Part shown: positions 16,960 to 25,195 of the stretch, piece by piece
Layout: each line of letters begins with the position of its first letter
Position numbering within the stretch: position 1 is the first letter of the stretch
DNA from: Lachnospiraceae bacterium
GTDB taxonomy: Bacteria; Bacillota; Clostridia; Lachnospirales; Lachnospiraceae
Assembly (NCBI GenBank): GCA_022764465.1
Contig: JALERL010000029.1
Coordinates: forward strand, 1-32,321
Reading direction: 5' to 3'
DNA length: 32,321 bases
Position numbers and translations under genes: made by a program
Notes under the pieces: generated by a model
What the model was told of the DNA's origin: nothing
What the model saw: only the letters and a program-made list of their open reading frames with translations
Database searches by the model: none

Positions 16960-17562
16960 TTAATCTCTTTGGATGGATTCCTCTAAAATACCGGTGATCC
17001 GCTTCATGGAAGATTCGAATTCTTCCTCATTGTTGTTGTTGAAGATCAAAAGATCATCCTTGGTATCCGGACTGTCTAATTCCTTCGGAATCTCAAAGTT
17101 ACAGGATGCAATATACTCATCCCAGTGCTCTAACTTCCAGGTATCACGATCGGAATTCCTAGAGATCATGCGCTGATGTACGATCTCAGGATCTGTCTTT
17201 ACCCAGATTACAACTAAGGATGCAGACTTTTCGGCTAACTTTTTCTTCAGTCCGTTGATGTAATCCATATCACGGATCTCACGGGTAAACGGTGCGTTGA
17301 TCAGAACGACGTCCTCATACTCAAGTGCTTCCAATGCAAGCTCTACCACACATTCATACTCGTAATCACGGATATTCTCCTCGAAAAAATCACTGCTTCT
17401 GTTATATGGCTCTCCTGCCACTTTAAAAATCTGCTTGGATAATGTGATCAGTGTATCCTTATCCAGATATACAATATGATTTAAGTGTTTTGCCAGTTCC
17501 TTTGATATATATGTTTTTCCGCATGCAGGCGGTGATGTTACGATAATTAATTTCTTGTTCAT
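16960..17562 (-). CDS. P-loop NTPase, AAA_33/zeta-like small-molecule kinase, function unknown
   Basis: 200 residues from ATG at 17562, which lies behind GGAGG; the longer frame has no ribosome binding site and would include the promoter. A Walker A motif, SPPACGKT, sits at about residues 8-15. An acidic pair (LDKD) follows, with a VIWVKTDPEIVHQRM segment typical of P-loop kinases and a possible lid arginine region (RMISRNSDRD). The substrate is not deducible. It is a single gene on the minus strand, just before the cstA promoter. Confidence 0.75.
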   Translation of the reverse strand: MNKKLIIVTSPPACGKTYISKELAKHLNHIVYLDKDTLITLSKQIFKVAGEPYNRSSDFFEENIRDYEYECVVELALEALEYEDVVLINAPFTREIRDMDYINGLKKKLAEKSASLVVIWVKTDPEIVHQRMISRNSDRDTWKLEHWDEYIASCNFEIPKELDSPDTKDDLLIFNNNNEEEFESSMKRITGILEESIQRD

Positions 17563-17605
17563 AGTTCTAGTTCCTCCAAATCTTACTCTCATTCGTTTTC
17601 CTACC

Positions 17606-17634
17606 ATTGTATCGCAATCTAAAAAAATGAACAA
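17606..17634 (-). promoter_or_regulatory. Probable promoter of the P-loop kinase gene
   Basis: Minus strand: -10 TACAAT (17606-17611) and a weak -35 TTGTTC (17629-17634), 17-bp spacer. Confidence 0.45.
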
Positions 17635-17704
17635 GGGTAAAATCCTTCAAAATATATGAAAAATCTTAAGAATCCATTATTATATCTGCACGAATTTTGT
17701 GCTT

Positions 17705-20700
17705 TTATGCGTTCTGTTCACTCTGTACTGCCTTTTTTAACGTAGCATACAGGATATCGGTATCGATCGGTTTTGCAATATGACCGTTCATTCCGGCATT
17801 TAATGCTGCGCTGATATCCTCCGTAAATGCATTGGCTGTCATTGCATAGATCGGTATCGTCTTTGCCTGCGGATGTCCGCTTGCCCGGATCACTCTCGTT
17901 GCCTCATAACCATCCATCTCCGGCATCTGTACATCCATTAAGATTGCAGTATAGGTGCCTGCCTCAGATGCTTCAAACATCTCAACCGCACGCTTTCCAT
18001 CCGGTGCATGATCCACCTGCATATGTACCAGATCAAGCAGCTCGGTTGCCACTTCCGCATTAAACTCCGTATCCTCTGCAAGCAGTACCTTTCTTCCTGT
18101 GAAGTCATATGCTTCCTCTTCGGCAGTCTGCCTGACATATTTTCCACCGGATAACTGCATCAACAGGTTAAATACGGTTGACTGGAATAACGGCTTGGTC
18201 AGAAACAGATCTGCACCTGCCGAAATAGCCTCCTCCTGTATCTCCTGTGTATCATAGGCAGATACAATGATGACTAAGGTATCCTTTGCAAAGCTTTCTC
18301 GGATCTTTCTTGTCACATCCTCGCCGTTCATATCCGGCATCTTCCAGTCGACAAAGCAGATATCAAAGCCGCTGCCGGTCTCTTTTGCATGCGTCAGCTT
18401 TTCCATTGCTTCTGTTCCGTTAGCTGCTGTTGCATAAGGAACTCCGATCCGGCTTAAGATCACGGATGTATATTCTCTGGAATCCGGTTCATCATCAACG
18501 ATCAGTGCCCGCACCTGACAATACTTTTCATCCACAGATTCCTGTACCTGCTTATCTAAGTCAAATGGCAGTGAAACCGTAAAAGTAGTTCCGACATTCT
18601 TCTCAGACTCCACGGAAATCGAACCTGACATCATCTCGATCAAATTCTTTGCAATCGAAAGTCCCAGTCCACTTCCGCCGTGCTTTTGTGCCGTAGCCGC
18701 ATCCTCCTGTTCAAATGGTCGAAACAGTCTCCCGAGCATCTCTTCGGTCATGCCCTCTCCGGTATCCTTCACGATAAAATTATCGTAGACCTTGCCATCC
18801 CTCACCGATAATTCCTTCGCCGTGATTGTAATTGTTCCACCGGCAGGTGTAAACTTAAAGGCATTCGATACCAGATTCAGAAGTACCTGATTGACGCGCA
18901 GTCCATCCCCTAAGAGATTCTCGTGATTGATCTCTGCCGTATTCATCTCAAAACGGACACCCTTCTGCTTACACTGGGAATAATAGATCGTCGAGATCGA
19001 GGTCAGAAGTTCGCGCAGATTAAATGCGCTGTAACCAATCTTGATCTTATCACTCTCAATCGCAGACATATCAAGTACATCATTGATGATATTTAGCAGC
19101 ACCTTGGAAGATACCTGGATCTTGCCCAGATATTCATCAATTCTCTCCGGCTGGTTCTCATAATGGGTTGCTATCTCTGTAAGTCCGACGATCGCATTCA
19201 TCGGGGTACGGATCTCGTGGCTCATACGTGCTAAGAACTGGCTCTTCGCACGGTTCGCATTATCAGCCTGTGCGACTGCTTCTGCAAGCTGCACATTTTT
19301 CTCCTGCATCCGTTTTAAACTTAGCTGCTTTGCATGCCGCCAGCGCATCAGAAGATATGCCAGCACCCCGATCATAAGTACAATCACAGACAGTGTATAC
19401 CGGAACTTATAAAGCATATCGTTCCAGCTTAACCGGTAACCATTTGCCACACTGTGGTTGACCGTATACTGTGAAACATCCTCATCCGATAAAGTCACAA
19501 TGCTCTTGTTAATGATATTCATGACCATCTGCATCTCATCCGATGCCACTCCCACCATTGCCATATTTTCATTCATAAAAAATGTCGGTAGAATTGTCAG
19601 TCCCTCATTATGTGGGTTCTGCAGCACCGGGCGTAACACATTGACATTCTGTGCTGTAAAATCCGCCTCTCCCTTCAATACCATTTTGACACATTCATTG
19701 GTGGTCGTTCCCTCCACAACCTTAAACTGCGGATAATTCTTCTTAATATAGCTTTGCAGTGCTGCATAGCTTTTCGGCACAGCAAGTACATACGAAGCAT
19801 CAGCTGCACCCAGATCGTACTGCATGCCCTGCCGGCAGACCAGTGACACATCATCCGAATCGAACACATCTGACACAATATACTTATCCGACTTAAACTG
19901 TGGATTTTCTGCAAGAATGCCGGAAACAATGTGGGTCGGATTCTCCTTCAGATAATCTAATGTACGCTCTCCGGCTTTTAACATCTCATAGTTAAACTTA
20001 AGCCCCGTCGTCTTCGCGATCTGTTTCATAATATCAACGGTAATACCATCCGGTTCTCCCTGTTCATTGATATACGAAAAAGGGGCACGACTTGTAATCA
20101 GTCCAATCGTGATCGGCTCCGCTGTACGGATATATTCTGCCTCTTCCCTTGTCAGTACAAGATCGGCGGACTCCATGCTTCCATAATACTTTTTGTACAG
20201 ATCTGACGGAAAAACACTGTTATTCGCAGTGATCTGTGCGATTGCATCATCCACTGCATCTACCAGATCCTGATTCTCCTGTCCGGTCATAAAATAAAAC
20301 GGATCTGAGCCAAAACGGCAGATGATCTTGCAGTCATTCTGCAATGCAAGTGATCCCATGGCCACGCCATCAACCTTTTTGTTTTTCAAAGCCTGAAAAC
20401 ATTCCTGTGTTGTATCAAACGTCAGATAGGTGCATGCAAAGCCCTTTTTCTTTGCATATTCTTCAAATTCATGGTTCTGGTAGCTGTTTTTCAGCACAGC
20501 AACCTTGATCCCGTTAAAGTTCTCAAAGTCGTTAAAGTAAAACCGGTCATCATCTTTTCTTGCATACAATACATTTGCTTCAGAGCCGATCGAATACTTA
20601 GAGAAAAGATATTCCCCCTCCCGCTCCGGGGTCTTTTGTGCCTGACAAAGACAATCGATCTTGCCTTCCTGCAGATTCTTCAGCTGGTTCTCCCAGGTAT

Positions 20701-20956
20701 CGTAGACAAACTGATACCGCCATCCGGTATAACCCGCGATCGCATTCAGATAATCCACACCGTACCCGGTATATGCACCATCCTCTCCCTGACTGATAAA
20801 TCCACCATAATCAATATAGCCGATACGGATCGTCCGGGATGTCCTTGTCGTTCTGGCATCTGCCGTAAGCGGCCAGCATGCCGTTGCCAGAAATACCATG
20901 CAAAACAGTGCACATAGTACACGTTTTCCTATGCTTCTTTTCTCTTTTGTATTCAT
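17705..20956 (-). CDS. Hybrid sensor histidine kinase with two extracellular solute-binding domains and two receiver domains
   Basis: 1083 residues. A signal/anchor segment (about 12-34) is followed by two consecutive SBP_bac_3-type domains outside the cell (about 40-270 and 275-500; for example RIGYIDYGGF and ITIGLITSRAPFSYINEQGEP). One transmembrane helix comes next (about 515-540), then a coiled linker, HisKA with FLARMSHEIRTPMNAI (His580), HATPase with NLVSNAFKFTP, DTGEGM and GGSGLGLSI, and two receivers with phospho-acceptor Asp870 (CFVDWKMP) and Asp1008 (ILMDVQMP). There is no output domain, so phosphate should pass to a separate partner. It starts 29 bp after niaR with an AGGAG site and no terminator between, so it may be read from the NAD operon. 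Ligand unknown. Confidence 0.92.
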   Translation of the reverse strand: MNTKEKRSIGKRVLCALFCMVFLATACWPLTADARTTRTSRTIRIGYIDYGGFISQGEDGAYTGYGVDYLNAIAGYTGWRYQFVYDTWENQLKNLQEGKIDCLCQAQKTPEREGEYLFSKYSIGSEANVLYARKDDDRFYFNDFENFNGIKVAVLKNSYQNHEFEEYAKKKGFACTYLTFDTTQECFQALKNKKVDGVAMGSLALQNDCKIICRFGSDPFYFMTGQENQDLVDAVDDAIAQITANNSVFPSDLYKKYYGSMESADLVLTREEAEYIRTAEPITIGLITSRAPFSYINEQGEPDGITVDIMKQIAKTTGLKFNYEMLKAGERTLDYLKENPTHIVSGILAENPQFKSDKYIVSDVFDSDDVSLVCRQGMQYDLGAADASYVLAVPKSYAALQSYIKKNYPQFKVVEGTTTNECVKMVLKGEADFTAQNVNVLRPVLQNPHNEGLTILPTFFMNENMAMVGVASDEMQMVMNIINKSIVTLSDEDVSQYTVNHSVANGYRLSWNDMLYKFRYTLSVIVLMIGVLAYLLMRWRHAKQLSLKRMQEKNVQLAEAVAQADNANRAKSQFLARMSHEIRTPMNAIVGLTEIATHYENQPERIDEYLGKIQVSSKVLLNIINDVLDMSAIESDKIKIGYSAFNLRELLTSISTIYYSQCKQKGVRFEMNTAEINHENLLGDGLRVNQVLLNLVSNAFKFTPAGGTITITAKELSVRDGKVYDNFIVKDTGEGMTEEMLGRLFRPFEQEDAATAQKHGGSGLGLSIAKNLIEMMSGSISVESEKNVGTTFTVSLPFDLDKQVQESVDEKYCQVRALIVDDEPDSREYTSVILSRIGVPYATAANGTEAMEKLTHAKETGSGFDICFVDWKMPDMNGEDVTRKIRESFAKDTLVIIVSAYDTQEIQEEAISAGADLFLTKPLFQSTVFNLLMQLSGGKYVRQTAEEEAYDFTGRKVLLAEDTEFNAEVATELLDLVHMQVDHAPDGKRAVEMFEASEAGTYTAILMDVQMPEMDGYEATRVIRASGHPQAKTIPIYAMTANAFTEDISAALNAGMNGHIAKPIDTDILYATLKKAVQSEQNA

Positions 20957-20985
20957 GTGTATTGTTTTCTCCTATGTCTGACCGG

Positions 20986-21528
20986 TTAAGCCTGCTTCCA
21001 AAAATCTACCGGTTCATATTCCTGTAAGCTTGCTAAAAATCCCATCTGCTGTAACCGCTTTAAAATCACCTCTAAGACCTCTTCGCTCTCAGCTGCAATC
21101 GTATGGTAATGATAGCCACTTGTTACATTTTTCAAAAGTGAGGACATCCCGGAGCGGATATTCTCCATATAATGCTCTACATCCATCCGCGAACGGATAT
21201 TTAACTCCGCCCGGACAACCCCGTATACTTTATGGTAGACGAATACATCCCGCACCTGTCCGCCAAGGTCTACGATTGCATTCAGTTCCTTTTGTACATC
21301 CTCATCGGAATGACGCACTTTAAATACACGTTCACAAACCCGGTCCTTTACACAATATCCACGATTTGTCGAGAGAATTTCTACCCCATTTGCACGAAGC
21401 AGGGCAATATCCTGAACCACAACCTGACGGCTGACACCAGTTTCTTTTGCAAGCTTCCCGCCGGAGATCGGCTCTGCACTGTCCGTCAACATCTGGAGGA
21501 TTCTCTCCCGTCGTTCTTTTCCTTCCAT
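20986..21528 (-). CDS. niaR: NiaR-type transcriptional repressor of NAD synthesis (HTH_11 and 3H domains)
   Basis: 180 residues. The N-terminal winged helix reads RERILQMLTDSAEPISGGKL followed by AKETGVSRQVVVQDIALLRA. The C-terminal 3H domain keeps the metal-site histidine segments KVRHSDED, FVYHKVYG and GYHYHTIAAE. In Firmicutes NiaR (YrxA) represses NAD biosynthesis and niacin uptake genes with nicotinic acid as co-repressor. It lies 17 bp after nadC in the same operon, so it should repress its own transcription; candidate sites are seen in the nad promoter. AAAAGGG precedes the ATG. Confidence 0.93.
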   Translation of the reverse strand: MEGKERRERILQMLTDSAEPISGGKLAKETGVSRQVVVQDIALLRANGVEILSTNRGYCVKDRVCERVFKVRHSDEDVQKELNAIVDLGGQVRDVFVYHKVYGVVRAELNIRSRMDVEHYMENIRSGMSSLLKNVTSGYHYHTIAAESEEVLEVILKRLQQMGFLASLQEYEPVDFWKQA

Positions 21529-21545
21529 CCTATAACACCCTTTTC

Positions 21546-22400
21546 CTATACTGCATGCAGATTTTTTAATGAAATATCAAGAATTGGTGAAGAGTGTGTC
21601 AATGCTCCACTTGATATATAGTCTACACCAAGATCAGTCAGACGCGCAATATTTTCGCGTGTTACATTTCCGGATACCTCAACCTCTGCTCTTTTTGCAA
21701 TAATCGCAAGTGCCTCTTTCATCTGTTCATGTGACATGTTATCTAACATGATAATATCCGCACCCGCTTCTACCGCCTCACGGACCATATCCAGGTTCTC
21801 TACCTCGATCTCGATCTTGCGTACAAATGGTGCATAGGCTTTCGCACGCTCGATCGCCTGCTTCACGCCTCCTGCTGCACCGATATGGTTATCCTTTAAC
21901 AGTACCCCATCAGACAGATTATATCTGTGATTACAGCCACCTCCGACACGGACTGCATATTTTTCAAAAATACGGTTATTCGGTGTGGTCTTACGTGTAT
22001 CAAGCAGCTTCGTATCCGTTCCTTCTAACAGCTTTGCCACATTATGTGTATAGCTGGCAATTCCACTCATTCTCTGTAAGTAATTTAATGCAACACGCTC
22101 GCCGGATAACAGCGTACGGATATCTCCGTGTACCTTTGCCATCAGCTGTCCCGCCTTCACTTCATCTCCGTCTGCCACAAAGCACTCGGTCGTTGTCTCA
22201 GGGTCAAGTAACTCGAATACACGGGCAAATATCTGAAGTCCACAGATAATGCCATCCTCCTTACAGATCAGATCTACCTCTCCCTGACATGGATGCGGCA
22301 TCACACTGTTGGTGGAAACGTCTTCACTGGTAATATCTTCTCTAAGTGCGCTTAAGATCAATGGGTCTGCGTTTAATTTTAATGTAACCTGATCGTACAT
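21546..22400 (-). CDS. nadC: Quinolinate phosphoribosyltransferase (decarboxylating)
   Basis: 284 residues from ATG at 22400. It carries family segments RKTTPNNRIFEKYAVRVGGG, the DGVLLKDNHI segment, the EIEVENLDM strand and DIIMLDNM. The enzyme converts quinolinate and PRPP to nicotinate mononucleotide, the third step of de novo NAD synthesis. The start matches the usual family N-terminus (LKLNADPLILSALREDITSE), with AAGAGG upstream. An in-frame GTG at 22499 has an even stronger AGGAGG and would add 33 residues; see the findings. Confidence 0.92.
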   Translation of the reverse strand: MYDQVTLKLNADPLILSALREDITSEDVSTNSVMPHPCQGEVDLICKEDGIICGLQIFARVFELLDPETTTECFVADGDEVKAGQLMAKVHGDIRTLLSGERVALNYLQRMSGIASYTHNVAKLLEGTDTKLLDTRKTTPNNRIFEKYAVRVGGGCNHRYNLSDGVLLKDNHIGAAGGVKQAIERAKAYAPFVRKIEIEVENLDMVREAVEAGADIIMLDNMSHEQMKEALAIIAKRAEVEVSGNVTRENIARLTDLGVDYISSGALTHSSPILDISLKNLHAV

Positions 22401-22476
22401 ATGAATCCTCTTTTCTCTATTTTTATAATCTGCAAAAACTGTTATCTTAATCTCCATTCCTGCGCTGTCTGTATGC

Positions 22477-22502
22477 AGTGTGAAAATCTTAATTTTCACA
22501 CT
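22477..22502. repeat. Perfect 11-bp inverted repeat between nadB and nadC
   Basis: AGTGTGAAAAT (22477-22487) and its complement (22492-22502) are separated by 4 bp. It sits directly after an AGGAGG and overlaps the alternative GTG start of nadC. As RNA it would be a stable hairpin that could limit use of that start; as DNA it could be a protein-binding site. No T-run follows. Confidence 0.65.
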
Positions 22503-22533
22503 ATCCTCCTAAGGCTGCTGCCCAACTAAAAGC

Positions 22534-23850
22534 TCAGCCTGCCTTGCGCTTACTGTCTGCTTCGTCTGCCTGCCGGATTGCCTCCTGCACAAGTCTGCGG
22601 TTTTCTTCTTCAAAAGCTGTCATATCCTCATACCGGACAAGTGATGCATTGCTGACAACATCTGCCCGTCTTCCTGCGTTTTTCTCCGGTTGCTTTGCCT
22701 GCATATCCTCTGCCGCGCGCTTTGCAAAAACAAGGCTCTCTAACAGGGAATTGCTTGCTAAACGGTTCCTTCCATGCACACCGTTGCAGGCTGTTTCTCC
22801 GACTGCATACAGATGATCCATGGAAGTATGGCTGACATGATCCACGCGGATACCACCCATAAAATAATGCTGTGCCGGAACAACCGGGATGCACTCTTTA
22901 GTAACATCATACCCCATTTCCTGACAATGTGCTACGATATTCGGAAAATGTGTACGCAGCTCGTGTTCCGGGATCGTCCGAAGATCTTCCCAGACATGCA
23001 TTGTGCCATCTTTTTTCATCTGCTCATGGATCTTCTCTGTCAAAAGATCTCTCGGTAGAAGCTCATCGACAAAACGATTCCCGTTCTTATCATAGAGCTT
23101 TGCCCCCTCTCCACGCACAGACTCCGAGATCAGGAAACTGCGATCCTCTTCCTTTTCCGAATAGAAGGTCGTCGGATGTACCTGTACATAGTTGATGTCC
23201 TTTAATTCTACACCATGACGGATCGCAAGTGCAAGCGCATCCCCGGTCAGATGACGAAAATTCGTCGAGTGCCGGTAGAGTCCTCCGATCCCGCCACAGG
23301 CAAGTACCGTCTGCTCTGCATATACTTTTTCCAGGCTGCCATTCTCCATACGGAGCACTGCTCCATAGCAGTCATTTTCCTGACAGATCAGGTCAACTAA
23401 CCGGGTATATGGATAAAGTGTAATATTCTCCCGTTTTTTTGCTTCTGCCAACAGCTTGCTTGTAATCTCTTTGCCGGTAATGTCCTCATGAAACAGGATT
23501 CTTTTTGCGGAATGTGCGCCCTCTCTGGTAAACAGAAGTTCTCCATTCTCATCCCGTTCAAAGTCAACGCCATATCCGATCAGATCCTTTACGACATCGA
23601 CAGAGGAACGGATCATGATCTCCACGGACTTCTTATCATTCTCATAATGTCCGGCACGCATGGTATCCTCAAAGTAGCTGTCATAGTCATCCTCACTCTT
23701 TAACATACACATACCACCCTGTGCAAGGAAAGAGTCATTGCTTTCTAAATCTGACTTTGTAATGACCATGATCTGTTTTTCCTGTGGAAGCTGTAATGCA
23801 CAGTACAGTCCGGAGCATCCGCTTCCCACGATCAATATATCTGTTTTCAT
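22534..23850 (-). CDS. nadB: L-aspartate oxidase, short form
   Basis: 438 residues. It has an N-terminal FAD-binding motif (DILIVGSGCSGLYCALQL), the substrate region LAQGGMCMLKSEDDYDSYFEDTM (in outline), the active-site stretch TREGAHSAKRILFHED, and FAD C-terminal motif GRNRLASNSLLESLVF. It oxidises aspartate to iminoaspartate for NadA. It is about 100 residues shorter than E. coli or B. subtilis NadB, mainly lacking the long C-terminal helical extension. It follows nadA by 26 bp. Confidence 0.93.
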   Translation of the reverse strand: MKTDILIVGSGCSGLYCALQLPQEKQIMVITKSDLESNDSFLAQGGMCMLKSEDDYDSYFEDTMRAGHYENDKKSVEIMIRSSVDVVKDLIGYGVDFERDENGELLFTREGAHSAKRILFHEDITGKEITSKLLAEAKKRENITLYPYTRLVDLICQENDCYGAVLRMENGSLEKVYAEQTVLACGGIGGLYRHSTNFRHLTGDALALAIRHGVELKDINYVQVHPTTFYSEKEEDRSFLISESVRGEGAKLYDKNGNRFVDELLPRDLLTEKIHEQMKKDGTMHVWEDLRTIPEHELRTHFPNIVAHCQEMGYDVTKECIPVVPAQHYFMGGIRVDHVSHTSMDHLYAVGETACNGVHGRNRLASNSLLESLVFAKRAAEDMQAKQPEKNAGRRADVVSNASLVRYEDMTAFEEENRRLVQEAIRQADEADSKRKAG

Positions 23851-23876
23851 ATGATTGCCTCGATTCTTTTTACGAT

Positions 23877-24782
23877 CTATTTTGCAAGTGCAAGCATCTG
23901 CTCTAACGGATGCAGTGCTTGTGCCCTTGTTTCTTCACTGACGAAAACCTCGTTGCTCTCGTTTTGTAATACATCTAACACCTTATCTAACGTGACAAGC
24001 TTCATATCCGCACAGACCTGCTGTTCCATGACCGGATAAAAGGTCTTGTCCGGATTCTGCTTCTTCAATTCATAAAAAACTCCTGTCTCTGTTCCAATCA
24101 GGAATTCCTCCTTGTCACTTTTCGATGCTGCCTCGATAATACCGGAGGTGCTTCCGATATAATCTGCCTCTTCTAATACTTCTGCCGTGCATTCCGGGTG
24201 TACAAGAAACGGTGCGCCCGGATGCTTTGCCTTTGCGGCTAAGACATCCGCCTTTGTCATTGCATTGTGAACCGGACAATAGCCCGGATTTAAGATCACA
24301 TGCTTTTGGGGCACCTGCTCTGCCACGTAACGCCCGAGATTTCCATCCGGAATAAAAAAGATATTCTGATTCGGAAGGTTTCTTACGATCTTTACCGCAT
24401 TCGACGATGTCACACAGACATCGGAATACGTCTTTAACTCTGCGGTAGAGTTGATATAGCAGACAACTGACAAATCCTCGTAGGTTTCCCGCATCTTCTT
24501 TACCGCTTCGATTTCTGCCATATGTGCCATGGCACAGTCCGCAGACAGATCCGGCATCAGCACTTTTTTCGCCGGATTTAAGATCTTTGCGCTCTCACCC
24601 ATAAACGAAACACCGCAAAATACTAAAATCTCAGCATCCGTTTTTGCCGCGACCTGACTTAAATAATAGGAATCTCCAATATAATCTGCGACCTGTTGTA
24701 CTTCCTCCGGCACATAGTAATGCGTCAGGATCACAGCATGTTTTTTCTTTTTCAACTGCTGTATCTCTTCTGTTACTGTCAT
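23877..24782 (-). CDS. nadA: Quinolinate synthase
   Basis: 301 residues, matching the short NadA form. The three iron-sulfur cysteines are visible in LSADCAMAHM (Cys83), GYCPVHN and QQVCADMK. It condenses iminoaspartate with dihydroxyacetone phosphate to quinolinate using a [4Fe-4S] cluster. Substrate-site segments HYYVPEEVQQVADYIGDS and HPECTAEVL are present. It is the first gene of the operon nadA-nadB-nadC-niaR. The Shine-Dalgarno is GAAAGG, about 10 bases before the ATG. Confidence 0.95.
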   Translation of the reverse strand: MTVTEEIQQLKKKKHAVILTHYYVPEEVQQVADYIGDSYYLSQVAAKTDAEILVFCGVSFMGESAKILNPAKKVLMPDLSADCAMAHMAEIEAVKKMRETYEDLSVVCYINSTAELKTYSDVCVTSSNAVKIVRNLPNQNIFFIPDGNLGRYVAEQVPQKHVILNPGYCPVHNAMTKADVLAAKAKHPGAPFLVHPECTAEVLEEADYIGSTSGIIEAASKSDKEEFLIGTETGVFYELKKQNPDKTFYPVMEQQVCADMKLVTLDKVLDVLQNESNEVFVSEETRAQALHPLEQMLALAK

Positions 24783-24841
24783 AAAATAACCATACCTTTC
24801 TCTTGGCCTGTAACCGGCCTGACTTTCGACTTATGCGCGCT

Positions 24842-24894
24842 ATTATAGCACACAACTTTACAGGTGACAAGACACATGTTTTGACAATTGTAAA
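24842..24894 (-). promoter_or_regulatory. NAD operon promoter with two candidate NiaR sites
   Basis: Minus strand: -35 TTGTCA (24865-24870), 17-bp spacer, perfect -10 TATAAT (24842-24847). Two 14-bp sites of the form TTTACAnnTGwCAA lie here: TTTACAGGTGACAA on the plus strand (24857-24870), covering the -35, and TTTACAATTGTCAA read on the minus strand (24881-24894), just upstream. They differ at three positions and face each other. With niaR in the operon they are good operator candidates; binding is an inference. Confidence 0.75.
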
Positions 24895-24929
24895 TTCTAC
24901 GTAAAAAGTATTCTTTCTCACCGGAAAGG

Positions 24930-24958
24930 TTTACATCTGATTTTTTAAATGATAAAAT
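24930..24958 (+). promoter_or_regulatory. Promoter of the mgtE leader
   Basis: -35 TTTACA (24930-24935), 17-bp spacer, -10 TAAAAT (24953-24958). Predicted start near 24965, giving a 230-nt leader. It is divergent from the nad promoter, about 60 bp away. Confidence 0.7.
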
Positions 24959-24995
24959 AAGGTGATTTAAAACAAAGACAAAGGAGGCGAAGTAT

Positions 24996-25085
24996 ATGGA
25001 CAGTTGTGATATTCCTAGTCGAAGTACCTGCAACGATGGATCAGACTTAGACATTATTTCAAGTGCCCGTATTCTGACCTTTTAA
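24996..25085 (+). CDS. Leader peptide upstream of mgtE (29 residues)
   Basis: An ORF of 29 codons plus TAA starting with ATG at 24996, preceded by AAAGGAGG at ideal spacing. It is too short to be a domain; it opens MDSCDIPSRSTCND and has five aspartates in total, including a DLD triplet, and one early proline. Its codons 3-15 are complementary to the segment at 25101-25124 that starts a terminator, so translation should affect folding. It is probably a regulatory peptide in the manner of E. coli MgtL, although unrelated in sequence. No homologue is recognised. Translation is supported only by the ribosome binding site and the RNA architecture. Confidence 0.7.
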   Translation: MDSCDIPSRSTCNDGSDLDIISSARILTF

Positions 25086-25164
25086 TATCCGATAAGCTTT
25101 TCCATCGTTTCGAAGTGTCACAACCGCATGTGTTTGTGCAGTCCCTGGCTGCGATGGATTTTTT
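25003..25164 (+). promoter_or_regulatory. Putative translation-sensitive attenuator of mgtE
   Basis: The 24-nt segment 25101-25124 can pair without interruption to three blocks in the leader ORF: 25032-25040 (9 bp, AACGATGGA), 25019-25022 (4 bp, TCGA) and 25003-25013 (11 bp with two G-U pairs). The first 7 nt of the same segment, TCCATCG, can instead pair with CGATGGA at 25152-25158, followed at once by six T, forming an intrinsic terminator just ahead of mgtE. The two states exclude each other. No M-box sequence was recognised. Confidence 0.7.
25101..25164 (+). terminator. Conditional terminator before mgtE
   Basis: Closing stem TCCATCG/CGATGGA (25101-25107 and 25152-25158, plus one wobble pair), with inner hairpin CACAAC/GTTTGTG, then TTTTTT. 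The large loop makes it a moderate terminator. Confidence 0.65.
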
Positions 25165-25195
25165 ATGCCCTTTTTAGGGAGAATGGAGGCTTATT

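Noticed and set aside
17650..17704. Terminator GCAC/GTGC with TTTT after the hybrid kinase gene
   Set aside because: The T-run lies on the plus strand, opposite to the kinase transcript, and the stem is only 4 bp.
24783..24797. Mini-ORF MVIL overlapping the nadA start
   Set aside because: Its ATG touches the Shine-Dalgarno directly, so initiation there is unlikely; the site fits the nadA ATG.
24965..25195. M-box (ykoK) riboswitch before mgtE
   Set aside because: The conserved M-box sequence blocks were not found; the leader is better explained by the small ORF and the alternative helices.
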